Below, piece after piece: positions 35,986 to 44,386 of a DNA stretch of 64,000 bases. The stretch spans positions 62,001 through 126,000 of the forward strand of contig NZ_JAFEKF010000002.1 of NCBI RefSeq assembly GCF_016888445.1, in the 5' to 3' direction. The stretch comes from Marinomonas ostreistagni (GTDB lineage Bacteria > Pseudomonadota > Gammaproteobacteria > Pseudomonadales > Marinomonadaceae). Each line of letters begins with the position of its first letter. Position 1 is the stretch's first letter. Both the position numbers and the translations under genes were made by a program. The notes beneath the pieces are model-generated. The model was not told the DNA's origin. It was given only the letters and a program-made list of their open reading frames with translations, and did not search any database.

Positions 35986-36492
35986 ATGAAGTTTATCGGT
36001 CTGATCATCAGTGCTTTGGCGGCGCTTGGCGTTGCCTTAAACGCCGCAGCAGAACAGCCGCCACAGTTCAACACACTGACGATTACTGGCGCTATTAGCT
36101 CTGCAGAGGATGCGCCGGTAAAGGTAGATTTGGCCACGCTCAAAACACTGCCGGTCGAGCAAATCGTCACCCATAATCCATGGGAAGAAGGCCTGCACAC
36201 CTATACAGGATTCAACCCTGTGGATCTTTTGGAGCAGCTTGACGCGGAAGGTGATGTGCTGCGAGTAACGGCATTTAATCAGTACATCACTGAAATCCCT
36301 TTGAGCGATTTTGCCGAACATAAGGCCATCATTGCCTATGAAATGGATTACCGCCCTATTACCGTACGCAATAAAGGTCCTTTTATCGTCATCTACGACT
36401 TTGATAACAACGCCATGCTACGTAATGAAGCTTACTACGGCCGCTCTATTTGGCAGATAGAATCGATCGAGGTTCTGGATTCAGGAGACTGA
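35986..36492 (+). CDS. Periplasmic SUOX-fold-like protein without the molybdopterin cysteine
   Basis: A 168-residue exported protein from the ATG at 35986 (AGG 7 bp upstream; ATG at 35980 is the alternative). A signal peptide covers about residues 1-22 (ISALAALGVALNAAAE). The mature part resembles the oxidoreductase molybdopterin-binding (sulfite-oxidase) fold: LTITGAIS, TYTGFNPVDLLEQL, RVTAFNQYITEIPLSDF, NKGPFIVIYDF, YYGRSIWQIESIEV. No cysteine occurs anywhere in the mature protein, so the usual Mo ligand is missing and a binding or sensory role is more likely than catalysis. It overlaps no gene and is followed after 2 bp by the kinase-like gene. Confidence 0.7.
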   Translation: MKFIGLIISALAALGVALNAAAEQPPQFNTLTITGAISSAEDAPVKVDLATLKTLPVEQIVTHNPWEEGLHTYTGFNPVDLLEQLDAEGDVLRVTAFNQYITEIPLSDFAEHKAIIAYEMDYRPITVRNKGPFIVIYDFDNNAMLRNEAYYGRSIWQIESIEVLDSGD

Positions 36493-36494
36493 TC

Positions 36495-38282
36495 ATGGCC
36501 ACAGTCTATCCAAGTCGACTACAGCTACCGCGCTCAAGGCGCTGGCTGACCTATCTAATGGTACTGTGTGCTGGCGTACTGGCGATTTTAGCGTTTATGC
36601 TGGTACCGCTGACCGAAAACAGCATGCGCCTTAACGCGCGCCAAGTATTTGAGAGCTCACGCTGGAATGCCATGCAGCTACAGCTGCAGTCTTACCGTTT
36701 AATGAACTACATATCCGATCTAGAAGAAGCGGATATGCCACTCAATGGCAACGCCTACTTTCAATACGATTTGGTACTCAGTCGCGTCGACTTACTACGC
36801 GATGGCGAAATCGGCAATCACATCCGTAGCTTTTCCAATGGCCGCGCCACCCGTCTACTCAACATAATTGCCGGCGAGCTAGAACTGATCAGCCTAAACC
36901 TTGAGCATCTTGAAAATGGTCGCATCGACCAAGCGGCCATCATTATGGATCGGCTACGCGCCTTGGACACGCAAATCACCGACTTTGTCGTCATCGTCAA
37001 CCAAGGTGCTAACCGCTATGTGACCGCGCAACGTGAGCAGCTTAATCTGCAGCTTGAGCGCCTTGAATACATTGGTATTTTACTGACGCTGGTGGCAGCA
37101 CTATTGGCTTTATTTGCCCTAAAAAGCTCCTATGACTTACGTTCTCTGTTTCGCCGTAATGGCCAGCTCGAAGACGATATTCGTCACCTACAAAAAGAGA
37201 AATCCGATGTCATTGCGCGCATCATTGCCGAACTTAAGCCTAATCTGATCACCATGACCGGCTGGAGCTCTAGTGCGTTGCAATCGGACGACGAATGGCA
37301 CCGCCAAAGCCATCTAGAGCAACTGTCGGACTTAAGCGGCCATTTGTTGACCCAAGTAGACAGCTATCACGATTTGATCCTGATCGAATCGGGGCAGTTT
37401 GTACCACAACATACGGAGGGTGAGCTTAAGAGTCACATTGAATACTCCGTCAATGCCATGAAGCAGCAGTTGTTGGCACAAAACATCCGTTTGATGTGTT
37501 TCTTTGACCCGCGCTTAGTGCAGTCTTTTGAGGCCGACTTTAAGCGCCTGCATGAGATTTTAACCATGCTGCTTGGTCAGCTGAGCCAGCACTGCCCTAA
37601 TGCAGCCATGCTGGTACATGTCAGGCCTTCGGCTTTACCGATTTTAGAAACGCGCAAAGGCGAACTGGCGAAAGACACGCGCATGGTACAAATCAGTATT
37701 CGTGATCGCGGCCAAGGTCTACCCAGCAACGTACAACAAGGGCTGCGCAGTAATCCGCATAATCCTGGCAACAGTATTATCAGCCAAATCCATAATATTG
37801 GTGTAGGCTTTACCTTAAGCCAATACTTGATCAGTACGCTGGGTGGCGAGTTGCACTTTTCCAGCTCAACGGAAAATGGCACAGAAATGTGGGTCGATTT
37901 GCCGATGAAAACGGTCGCCAACGTCTACCCTGCCAAACGCTCTAAGGTTGGCACCATCGCTATTTTAGACAACCAAATCACCAGTGATGACATATTTGAG
38001 ATAGGCTTAGGTGACGCTTCTTATGGCATCGAGCCAATGACCCATGAGCATTTGTTAAAACCCGAAGTCACTTCAGGCTTCACGCCTTACCACGCGGTGT
38101 TGCTGGCGGATCAGCGGATATTGGATGTGGAAGCATTAGAAGCGCTGCTGGCGCTACAGTCTCACGACGTAAAACTGTTCGCGACAGAGAGTATTCGTCG
38201 CCAACACCCAGAGTTGAACATAAGCGCTATTTTCACTCTGCCGTTGACCGAAACTCAGCTCGAACAGCTGATTTGCGCCTAG
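36495..38282 (+). CDS. Degenerate membrane histidine kinase with receiver-like C-terminus (predicted pseudokinase)
   Basis: A 595-residue protein from the ATG at 36495 with AGGAG upstream. Two membrane segments (about 18-38 and 190-210) enclose a helical periplasmic sensor. The DHp segment reads IIAELKPNLITMTGW: aligned with the usual SHExxTPL box, the phosphoacceptor histidine is Ala245 while the next Glu is kept. The N-box asparagine is Gln362. G-boxes DRGQGLP and GVGFTLSQYL are retained. The last ~115 residues resemble a receiver (AVLLADQR) but the KP lysine is replaced (FTLPLTETQLEQL). It probably signals through binding rather than autophosphorylation. Part of a three-gene operon. Confidence 0.75.
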   Translation: MATVYPSRLQLPRSRRWLTYLMVLCAGVLAILAFMLVPLTENSMRLNARQVFESSRWNAMQLQLQSYRLMNYISDLEEADMPLNGNAYFQYDLVLSRVDLLRDGEIGNHIRSFSNGRATRLLNIIAGELELISLNLEHLENGRIDQAAIIMDRLRALDTQITDFVVIVNQGANRYVTAQREQLNLQLERLEYIGILLTLVAALLALFALKSSYDLRSLFRRNGQLEDDIRHLQKEKSDVIARIIAELKPNLITMTGWSSSALQSDDEWHRQSHLEQLSDLSGHLLTQVDSYHDLILIESGQFVPQHTEGELKSHIEYSVNAMKQQLLAQNIRLMCFFDPRLVQSFEADFKRLHEILTMLLGQLSQHCPNAAMLVHVRPSALPILETRKGELAKDTRMVQISIRDRGQGLPSNVQQGLRSNPHNPGNSIISQIHNIGVGFTLSQYLISTLGGELHFSSSTENGTEMWVDLPMKTVANVYPAKRSKVGTIAILDNQITSDDIFEIGLGDASYGIEPMTHEHLLKPEVTSGFTPYHAVLLADQRILDVEALEALLALQSHDVKLFATESIRRQHPELNISAIFTLPLTETQLEQLICA

Positions 38283-38291
38283 GAGAAGCAT

Positions 38292-38624
38292 ATGGCCATC
38301 GATGTTCCACAATTAACGACCTTGCTGCAGATCTTGGGGGATGAGACGCTGCAAAAAGTACGTCAGAGCTATCTCGATGATAGCCAAGACAAGCTGCCAC
38401 AATTAGCAGCCGCGATCGCCGCGCAAGACTTAGCCGCCGTCGATCATCTTAGCCATTCATTGAAATCTGCCAGTGCCAACCTAGCCATGCTTGAGCTGGC
38501 TGACGTTTTCGCACAAATGGAAGCCCAAGCCAGCCAAGGCCAGAGTGATCAGTTAGCCGCCCTGTATGACAGCGCCATGGCGGAATATCAGCGCTCGGTT
38601 AGCGAGCTGAACGCTGCTTTCTAG
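38292..38624 (+). CDS. Stand-alone HPt phosphotransfer protein
   Basis: A 110-residue protein made only of an HPt four-helix domain. The phosphorylatable histidine is His55 in DHLSHSLKSASANLAM, the HxLKxxSxxxG-type motif. It begins 9 bp after the kinase-like gene with AGGAG ahead of the start. Since that kinase lacks its own histidine, this HPt may take phosphate from another hybrid kinase and be modulated by the membrane partner. A terminator follows. Confidence 0.85.
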   Translation: MAIDVPQLTTLLQILGDETLQKVRQSYLDDSQDKLPQLAAAIAAQDLAAVDHLSHSLKSASANLAMLELADVFAQMEAQASQGQSDQLAALYDSAMAEYQRSVSELNAAF

Positions 38625-38661
38625 ACAAGACCTTACGTAACTCATCATTACTAGCGCCCAC

Positions 38662-38693
38662 AAAAAAGGCCAAGCATAAGCTTGGCCTTTTTG
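38662..38693. terminator. Bidirectional intrinsic terminator between HPt gene and phoU
   Basis: GGCCAAGC (38668-38675), loop ATAA, GCTTGGCC (38680-38687), with A6 before and T5 plus a further T-rich stretch after. It serves the HPt gene and the convergent phoU. Confidence 0.9.
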
Positions 38694-38709
38694 GTTTTTT
38701 TCAGCTGTT

Positions 38710-39435
38710 TTACGCGTCTTTTTTATCTTCTTGTGCCACCACTTCCAGCTCTTCTGCTGGGATATGGCGCACGTTAACGCCATTGATCAAGTACACCAAG
38801 TGCTGACATAGATGACGTGAGTGATCACCGATACGCTCTAGGGAGCGCAGCACCCAGATGACGTTAAACACACGACCAATCGAGCGTGGGTCTTCCATCA
38901 TGTAAGTGATCAGTGAGCGGATCGCCGTTTTGTACTCAAGGTCTACCGAGCGGTCGGCCTTGGCCACGCTGACCGCTAGATCGATGTCTAGACGTGCATA
39001 AGCATCCAAGCTCTCACGCACCATGCGTGTCACCATTTGGCCGATACGGCTGATTTCCACGTAACCACGTGGTGACTCGCCTTCGTTGATCAGCTTCAGG
39101 GCGTGGTTAGCGATTTTCTTCGCTTCATCACCCATACGCTCTAGCTCAGATACCGCTTTGCCAATCGATAAGATCATACGTAAGTCGGTCGCCGCAGGCT
39201 GGCGTTTGGCCAAGATACGGGTACATTCTTCGTCGATCAGCGCATCCAGTGAATTCACGGTTTTGTCTTTCGCTTTCACTTCTTCGGCTAAATCACTTTC
39301 GCCTTCTAGCAAAGCGTGAATCGCATCCGCTACTTGGTTCTCAACCACACCGCCCATGGTTAGGAAGTGCTGACGCAAGGTTTCAAGCTCAGCGTTAAAC
39401 TGTTGAGAAATATGATCCGTTGTAAGTTCTCGCAT
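38710..39435 (-). CDS. phoU: Phosphate signalling protein PhoU
   Basis: A 241-residue helical protein with two PhoU repeats. Each repeat carries a metal-binding E/DxxxD motif, seen in ELERMGDEAKKIANHA and LERIGDHSRHLCQHLVY. It links PstSCAB activity to PhoR and keeps the Pho regulon off when phosphate is abundant. It is the last gene of the pst operon, 17 bp after pstB. Confidence 0.95.
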   Translation of the reverse strand: MRELTTDHISQQFNAELETLRQHFLTMGGVVENQVADAIHALLEGESDLAEEVKAKDKTVNSLDALIDEECTRILAKRQPAATDLRMILSIGKAVSELERMGDEAKKIANHALKLINEGESPRGYVEISRIGQMVTRMVRESLDAYARLDIDLAVSVAKADRSVDLEYKTAIRSLITYMMEDPRSIGRVFNVIWVLRSLERIGDHSRHLCQHLVYLINGVNVRHIPAEELEVVAQEDKKDA

Positions 39436-39452
39436 AGTGTCAGTTCCTTATC

Positions 39453-40283
39453 CTAACCGTAACGACCAGTAATGTAGTCTTCAGTTTGTTGCTTAGTTGG
39501 GTTGGTAAATAGGCTGTTGGTATCGCCAAATTCGACCATGTCACCCATGTACATAAAGGCAGTATAGTCCGACACACGCGCCGCTTGTTGCATATTGTGC
39601 GTAACGATGGCGATGGTGAACTCGTTTTTCAGCTCATGGATCAGCTCTTCGATCTTCAAGGTAGAGATCGGGTCAAGGGCTGACGCCGGCTCGTCCAAAA
39701 GTAGAACCTCTGGTTTTACCGCTACCGTACGTGCGATCACTAGACGCTGCTGCTGACCACCAGACATACCCAGCGCACTTTCGTGTAGACGGTCTTTTAC
39801 TTCGTCCCACAGCGCCGCTGAGCGCAGTGCCCATTCAACTGTTTCGTCGATCACGCGCTTCTTGTTGATACCTTGAATACGCAGACCGTAGGCGACGTTT
39901 TCGTAGATACTTTTTGGGAATGGGTTCGGCTTCTGGAACACCATGCCGACACGGCGACGTAGTTCCGCTACATCGGTGCCTTTTTCGTAGATGTTGGTGT
40001 CGTGCAGGTTGATTTCACCTGTGATGCGACAGCTGTCTACCAAGTCGTTCATACGGTTAAAGCAGCGCAGTAGCGTCGATTTACCACAGCCTGATGGGCC
40101 GATAAACGCGGTGACTTTTTTCTCAGGGATGATCATGTCGATCCCTTTTAGCGCTTCTTTCTCGCCGTAGTAAAGGTGTAAGTCTTTAACGGAAAGACAA
40201 ACTTTTTCGTCTTCAATGCGCAGCGCCTGCTGGCTACGTTGCATTGCTGAAATATCAATTGAGTGTGTGCTTGATTCGCTCAT
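39453..40283 (-). CDS. pstB: Phosphate ABC transporter ATPase PstB
   Basis: A 276-residue ABC ATPase. Walker A is GPSGCGKST, followed by [12 protein letters not shown] typical of PstB. The signature is [13 protein letters not shown], Walker B is [12 protein letters not shown], and the switch is [21 protein letters not shown]. It drives phosphate import through PstCA. An N-terminal extension of about 25 residues precedes the domain. Confidence 0.97.
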   Translation of the reverse strand: MSESSTHSIDISAMQRSQQALRIEDEKVCLSVKDLHLYYGEKEALKGIDMIIPEKKVTAFIGPSGCGKSTLLRCFNRMNDLVDSCRITGEINLHDTNIYEKGTDVAELRRRVGMVFQKPNPFPKSIYENVAYGLRIQGINKKRVIDETVEWALRSAALWDEVKDRLHESALGMSGGQQQRLVIARTVAVKPEVLLLDEPASALDPISTLKIEELIHELKNEFTIAIVTHNMQQAARVSDYTAFMYMGDMVEFGDTNSLFTNPTKQQTEDYITGRYG

Positions 40284-40307
40284 AATTAATCGTCTCTCTC
40301 CGCTGTC

Positions 40308-42020
40308 TTACATGTCCAGCGATTTGTATTTTTCACGTAGGTGGTTACGGATGGTCACGGCCGCTAGGTTAAGTGTCGCAATCACGATGACCAATAATAG
40401 TGCTGTCGCGTAAACCAATGGGCGCGCAGCCTCTACGTTCGGGCTTTGGAAGCCCACGTCATAAATATGGAAGCCCAAGTGCATGAACTTCTGATCCAAG
40501 TGTAGGTACGGGTAGTTGCCATCCAGTGGTAGCGATGGTGCCAGTTTTACCACACCGACCAACATCAGCGGCGCTACCTCACCTGCAGCACGGGCCACAG
40601 CTAGAATCACACCGGTCATAATCGCTGGGCTCGCCATCGGTAAGACCACACGCCATAGGGTTTCGGCTTTGGTCGCACCCAAGGCAAGTGAGCCTTCACG
40701 CACACTGCGTGGGATACGTGACAGACCTTCTTCGGTGGCCACGATCACCACTGGCACGGTTAGTAGCGCTAGCGTGATCGATGCCCACATCAGGCCGCCA
40801 GTACCAAAAGTTGGTGATGGCAACGCTTCTGGGAAGAAGGCTTGGTCGATCCCCGAACCTAGGAAGTAGATAAAGAAGCCCAGACCAAAGACACCGTAAA
40901 CGATCGAAGGCACGCCCGCTAGGTTGTTCACCGCGATACGAATAGTGCGTGTGACAAAACCTTGTGATGCGTATTCGCGTAGGTAAATCGCCGCGACCAC
41001 ACCAAATGGCGTCACCAGTACCGTCATCAACAATACCATCATCACGGTACCGAAGATCGCTGGGAAGACACCACCCTCGGTGTTGGCTTCGCGTGGTTCA
41101 GCGCTTAGGAATTCCCACACTTTGGCACCGTAGAAGCCCATCTTCGCCATAATGCCCATCGCGTTTGGACGGTAAGCACGCACCACCTTAGCCACTTGCA
41201 TCTCGTGGATACTGCCGTCCATAACTTGCACGACAAAGGTGTCACGGTTGATCTGGCCGTAAAGCTCGATCAAACGCTGCTGCAATACTTCGTACTTAGC
41301 ATCTTGCTCCGCACGCTCAGCATCGATGTCGGCTAGTTTCTCAGGCGTTAATTCACCGTCCAGCTCTAGACGACGTTGCTCAAGGCGTAGACGCTCAAGC
41401 TTGTGGTTGATCTCGCCGATCTCGAACTTCTCCACTTCGTGGATCTGATCGTAGATGTCGGTAGCACGATCGATACTTTGCTCAAATGCGGCCCATGTTG
41501 CTAACGCAGAGTCCGTCGGCGTCAGATCAGAGGTTTCTGCGACCACTTCGCCGCCCTCTTTCACCGCTTTTAGGTAACCATATAGGTTGCCCCACTCATG
41601 ACGCTCTGCTGCAAACAGCATCTCTGGCTTGGTGATATCGGTGAAGTATTCATCGATGATCCAACGGAAGTCCGAGCCGTACACGTCACGGTTACCGGTT
41701 TTCATCAACGAGCGCATCATCAAGTCGTATTGATCGTCGACTGGAATACCGGCTTCGCGCAACTGCGCAGCGGGAACTTCGGTCGACTCCACACGCTCAG
41801 CAATCAAGGTGTATGGCTCTGAGCCTGGTAGGCTGTAGGTACCACGCTCAATATCTGCTGGCCAAAAGTGACCTAGACCACGTACTGCGATCAGCAGCAA
41901 CAAGCCCAGTACCATGATCACAGAGATCGCCACGGCACCCGCGTTTAACCATACCCATGGATCACCAGATTTCACCCACTGGGATACGGTTTGTTTCTTT
42001 TGTTTCAATTCTGTACTCAT
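40308..42020 (-). CDS. pstA: Phosphate ABC transporter permease PstA, long form with DUF3333-like insertion
   Basis: A 570-residue permease, nearly twice the length of E. coli PstA (296). The C-terminal ~290 residues form the transporter core with NLAGVPSIVYGVFGLGFF and the coupling loop ALGATKAETLWRVVLP. Between the first membrane segment (about 28-50) and the core lies an insertion of some 250 residues that should be periplasmic, with a charged helical stretch (EINHKLERLRLEQRRLELDG) likely to form a coiled coil. The long form is known in Pseudomonas and marine gammaproteobacteria. Its start overlaps the pstC stop (TAATG). Confidence 0.93.
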   Translation of the reverse strand: MSTELKQKKQTVSQWVKSGDPWVWLNAGAVAISVIMVLGLLLLIAVRGLGHFWPADIERGTYSLPGSEPYTLIAERVESTEVPAAQLREAGIPVDDQYDLMMRSLMKTGNRDVYGSDFRWIIDEYFTDITKPEMLFAAERHEWGNLYGYLKAVKEGGEVVAETSDLTPTDSALATWAAFEQSIDRATDIYDQIHEVEKFEIGEINHKLERLRLEQRRLELDGELTPEKLADIDAERAEQDAKYEVLQQRLIELYGQINRDTFVVQVMDGSIHEMQVAKVVRAYRPNAMGIMAKMGFYGAKVWEFLSAEPREANTEGGVFPAIFGTVMMVLLMTVLVTPFGVVAAIYLREYASQGFVTRTIRIAVNNLAGVPSIVYGVFGLGFFIYFLGSGIDQAFFPEALPSPTFGTGGLMWASITLALLTVPVVIVATEEGLSRIPRSVREGSLALGATKAETLWRVVLPMASPAIMTGVILAVARAAGEVAPLMLVGVVKLAPSLPLDGNYPYLHLDQKFMHLGFHIYDVGFQSPNVEAARPLVYATALLLVIVIATLNLAAVTIRNHLREKYKSLDM

Positions 42021-44269
42021 TACAAGGATCCGTATTTCTTACGTAGGTGCTGACGCACGGTTTCTGCGATGGTGTTCACGACAAAGGTAAAGACGAACAA
42101 CACAAACGCCGCCAAGAACAAGATACGGTAGTGAGAGCTACCCACTTCAGACTCCGGTACTTCGACCGCCAAGTTGGCCGCCAAGGTACGCATACCTTCA
42201 AAGATGTTGAAGTCCATAATCGGTGTGTTACCGGTCGCCATCAGTACGATCATGGTTTCACCGACCGCACGACCCATACCGATCATAATGGCCGAGAAGA
42301 TACCTGGGCTGGCTGTCGGTAGTACTACGCGGGTCATGGTTTGCCAGTAGGTCGCACCCAATGCTAGCGAGCCTTGTGTTAGCGCTTTAGGCACTGAGAA
42401 GATCGCATCTTCGGTGATCGAGAAGATCGTCGGAATCACCGCGAAGCCCATCGCAAAACCAACCACTAGCGCGTTACGTTGGTCAAAAGTAATGCCTTGG
42501 TCGCCAAGCCAGCCACGAATGTTGCCATCAAACCAATACAGTTCGATCATCGGGCTCATCGCCACACAGCCCCAACCCAACACTACGATTAACGGGATCA
42601 ATAACACTGGCTGCCAGCCTTCTGGCACCATCCAGCGAATGCCTTGTGGCATACGTGACCAAAGTAAGGCAAACAATAGAATGCCCACTGGCAACACCAC
42701 CAAGATGCTGAACGCCGCGGCTAGATGCTCCTCAAGGAACGGCGCAAAGAAGATACCGGCTAAGAAACCTAGAATAACGGTTGGTAGCGCTTCCATAAGC
42801 TCGATCACAGGCTTCACCTTACGGCGTAGGCCTGGCGCCATGAAGTAAGCAGTGTAGATTGCACCACAAATCGCTAGTGGCACAGCCACAACCATGGCAT
42901 AGAACGCCGCTTTGATAGTACCGAACGCTAATGGCACTAGGCTGTATTTAGGTTCGAAGTCATTGTTCGCCGCAGACGACTGCCACGTGTAAGTGGACTC
43001 TTGGTAACCTTCGTACCAGACATCACCCCAGATCGACGACCACGACACTTCTGGGTGTTCGTTGTCGACTTCAAATAGGTTGATCTGCTGACCGTCTTCT
43101 AGCAACAAAGCATTGGCACGTGGTGCGAAGCTGATCATGCCCGTTGCGCTATCGGTCAGCTTTTCGTTGATGACTTGGCTGCTTGACGTCGCGTTGTAGA
43201 TCGCCACAAAGCCGCGCTCATCTAATGTTGCGAAGCCTTTACGACGGTGCTCCATGGCCACGTCAACGATGGCGTTGGTTTGCTGTACGTCACGGATAAA
43301 GGTTAGATGCTCAACGTTGTTGTCATCGCGTACGTTAAACCACTGAGTGACACGACCTGATGTATCCGCCACCATGACAGAAGATTGGCCTAGCAAGTAC
43401 TGCATCGATACCAATTGTGCGTCGCCTTCCACCAGATCAATCTGGTCTTTTTGCGTGATGTCATCCATGTCACGAATATCGAATTCGGTCATCGCACCTG
43501 AGCGTGTCGCCATGTATAGGTAACGCTGGTCACCCGAAATCAACAGCGAGTAAGTGTCATCCACGTACGGCAGGCTGGCGCTTGATTCGGTCAACTCCAC
43601 TTCTTCGGTGATGAAGTTCACATCTTTATCCAGACGTGTCACCTGTGCAGCATTGTCACCCACTGCAGCAATGGTCAGACTGTCTTCGCTGTCACGCACA
43701 CTGATGTCACGTAACGCAAAATCGGCCACCTGAATGCCTTCAGTGCCGTAAGGATATTGAATGCTTGGCGTGATTAAACGCTCGCCATCCGGATAGGTAA
43801 TTTTGTAATTTTGCTGCGCTACTAGCACACGACCATCGGCGTAACCAAAGGCAAATAAGTTACTGGTGTTGGCCTCTACCGCAAACGCTGTCGGTTCACC
43901 TAGCGGGTTTTGCACTTGCTCGATAATGTCGCCGTTGGCAGCGTTGAAATAGATCATGTCGCCATTTTCTGCGACACGTAAGCCGACTTCGACTTGTTCT
44001 TCAGAAGTCAGGTAAAGACTCTTGCCTGCTTCAAGAGCTGGCACTGGGTAGCTGTTTTGCTGTTCGATATCTGCGCCGGTAAACAATGGCGCAATCTCGT
44101 ATACCAAATAGAAACATATCAGTAGAACAGCCACGATCACGCTGCTGCCGCCAATCGCGATACCGACGGTTGCACCACGATCTTTGAGTGCACGAACTTT
44201 ACGATGACGCTTTAAGGCTGGCGTATCGAAATCCAGTTCGGGTATTTTTTGATCCGCTTTTGTACTCAT
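42020..44269 (-). CDS. pstC: Phosphate ABC transporter permease PstC, long form with large periplasmic domain
   Basis: A 749-residue permease, more than twice E. coli PstC (319). A membrane segment (about 36-58) is followed by some 380 residues with repeating beta-strand patterns (GDMIYFNAANGDIIEQV, LYMATRSGAMTEFDIRDMDD, GRVTQWFNVRDDNNVEHL), suggestive of a beta-propeller. The permease core follows (MEALPTVILGFLAGIFFAPF, GATYWQTMTRVVLPTA). The extra domain probably lies next to PstS in the periplasm. The start codon has only a weak ribosome-binding site and lies 18 bp from an excellent Pho box. Confidence 0.93.
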   Translation of the reverse strand: MSTKADQKIPELDFDTPALKRHRKVRALKDRGATVGIAIGGSSVIVAVLLICFYLVYEIAPLFTGADIEQQNSYPVPALEAGKSLYLTSEEQVEVGLRVAENGDMIYFNAANGDIIEQVQNPLGEPTAFAVEANTSNLFAFGYADGRVLVAQQNYKITYPDGERLITPSIQYPYGTEGIQVADFALRDISVRDSEDSLTIAAVGDNAAQVTRLDKDVNFITEEVELTESSASLPYVDDTYSLLISGDQRYLYMATRSGAMTEFDIRDMDDITQKDQIDLVEGDAQLVSMQYLLGQSSVMVADTSGRVTQWFNVRDDNNVEHLTFIRDVQQTNAIVDVAMEHRRKGFATLDERGFVAIYNATSSSQVINEKLTDSATGMISFAPRANALLLEDGQQINLFEVDNEHPEVSWSSIWGDVWYEGYQESTYTWQSSAANNDFEPKYSLVPLAFGTIKAAFYAMVVAVPLAICGAIYTAYFMAPGLRRKVKPVIELMEALPTVILGFLAGIFFAPFLEEHLAAAFSILVVLPVGILLFALLWSRMPQGIRWMVPEGWQPVLLIPLIVVLGWGCVAMSPMIELYWFDGNIRGWLGDQGITFDQRNALVVGFAMGFAVIPTIFSITEDAIFSVPKALTQGSLALGATYWQTMTRVVLPTASPGIFSAIMIGMGRAVGETMIVLMATGNTPIMDFNIFEGMRTLAANLAVEVPESEVGSSHYRILFLAAFVLFVFTFVVNTIAETVRQHLRKKYGSL

Positions 44270-44287
44270 CCGAATTCAACTTTGTTT

Positions 44288-44305
44288 GTGACAATTTTGT
44301 GACAG
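44288..44305 (-). promoter_or_regulatory. Pho box directly upstream of pstC
   Basis: On the minus strand CTGTCAC-AAAA-TTGTCAC, two direct heptamers separated by 4 bp, an almost exact match to the PhoB consensus (CTGTCAT-N4-CTGTCAT). It ends 18 bp before the pstC start codon, so a promoter driven from it would give an almost leaderless pstC transcript. Confidence 0.75.
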
Positions 44306-44321
44306 GTTTGGACGTAGCAAA

Positions 44322-44348
44322 AGCAGGAGAGATCTGATCTCTCCTGCT
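44322..44348. terminator. Intercistronic hairpin between pstS and pstC, 13-bp perfect arms
   Basis: AGCAGGAGAGATC (44322-44334), one base, GATCTCTCCTGCT (44336-44348). There is no T-run on the minus strand. It lies 38 bp after the pstS stop and probably protects or partly terminates the pstS mRNA, so that binding protein is made in excess. Confidence 0.65.
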
Positions 44349-44386
44349 CCGTTACATCCTGTAAAACCTTCCCTGTTATCCAGTGA

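Noticed and set aside
38553..38783. Minus-strand frame over the HPt/phoU terminator
   Set aside because: It runs through a strong bidirectional terminator and both neighbouring genes.
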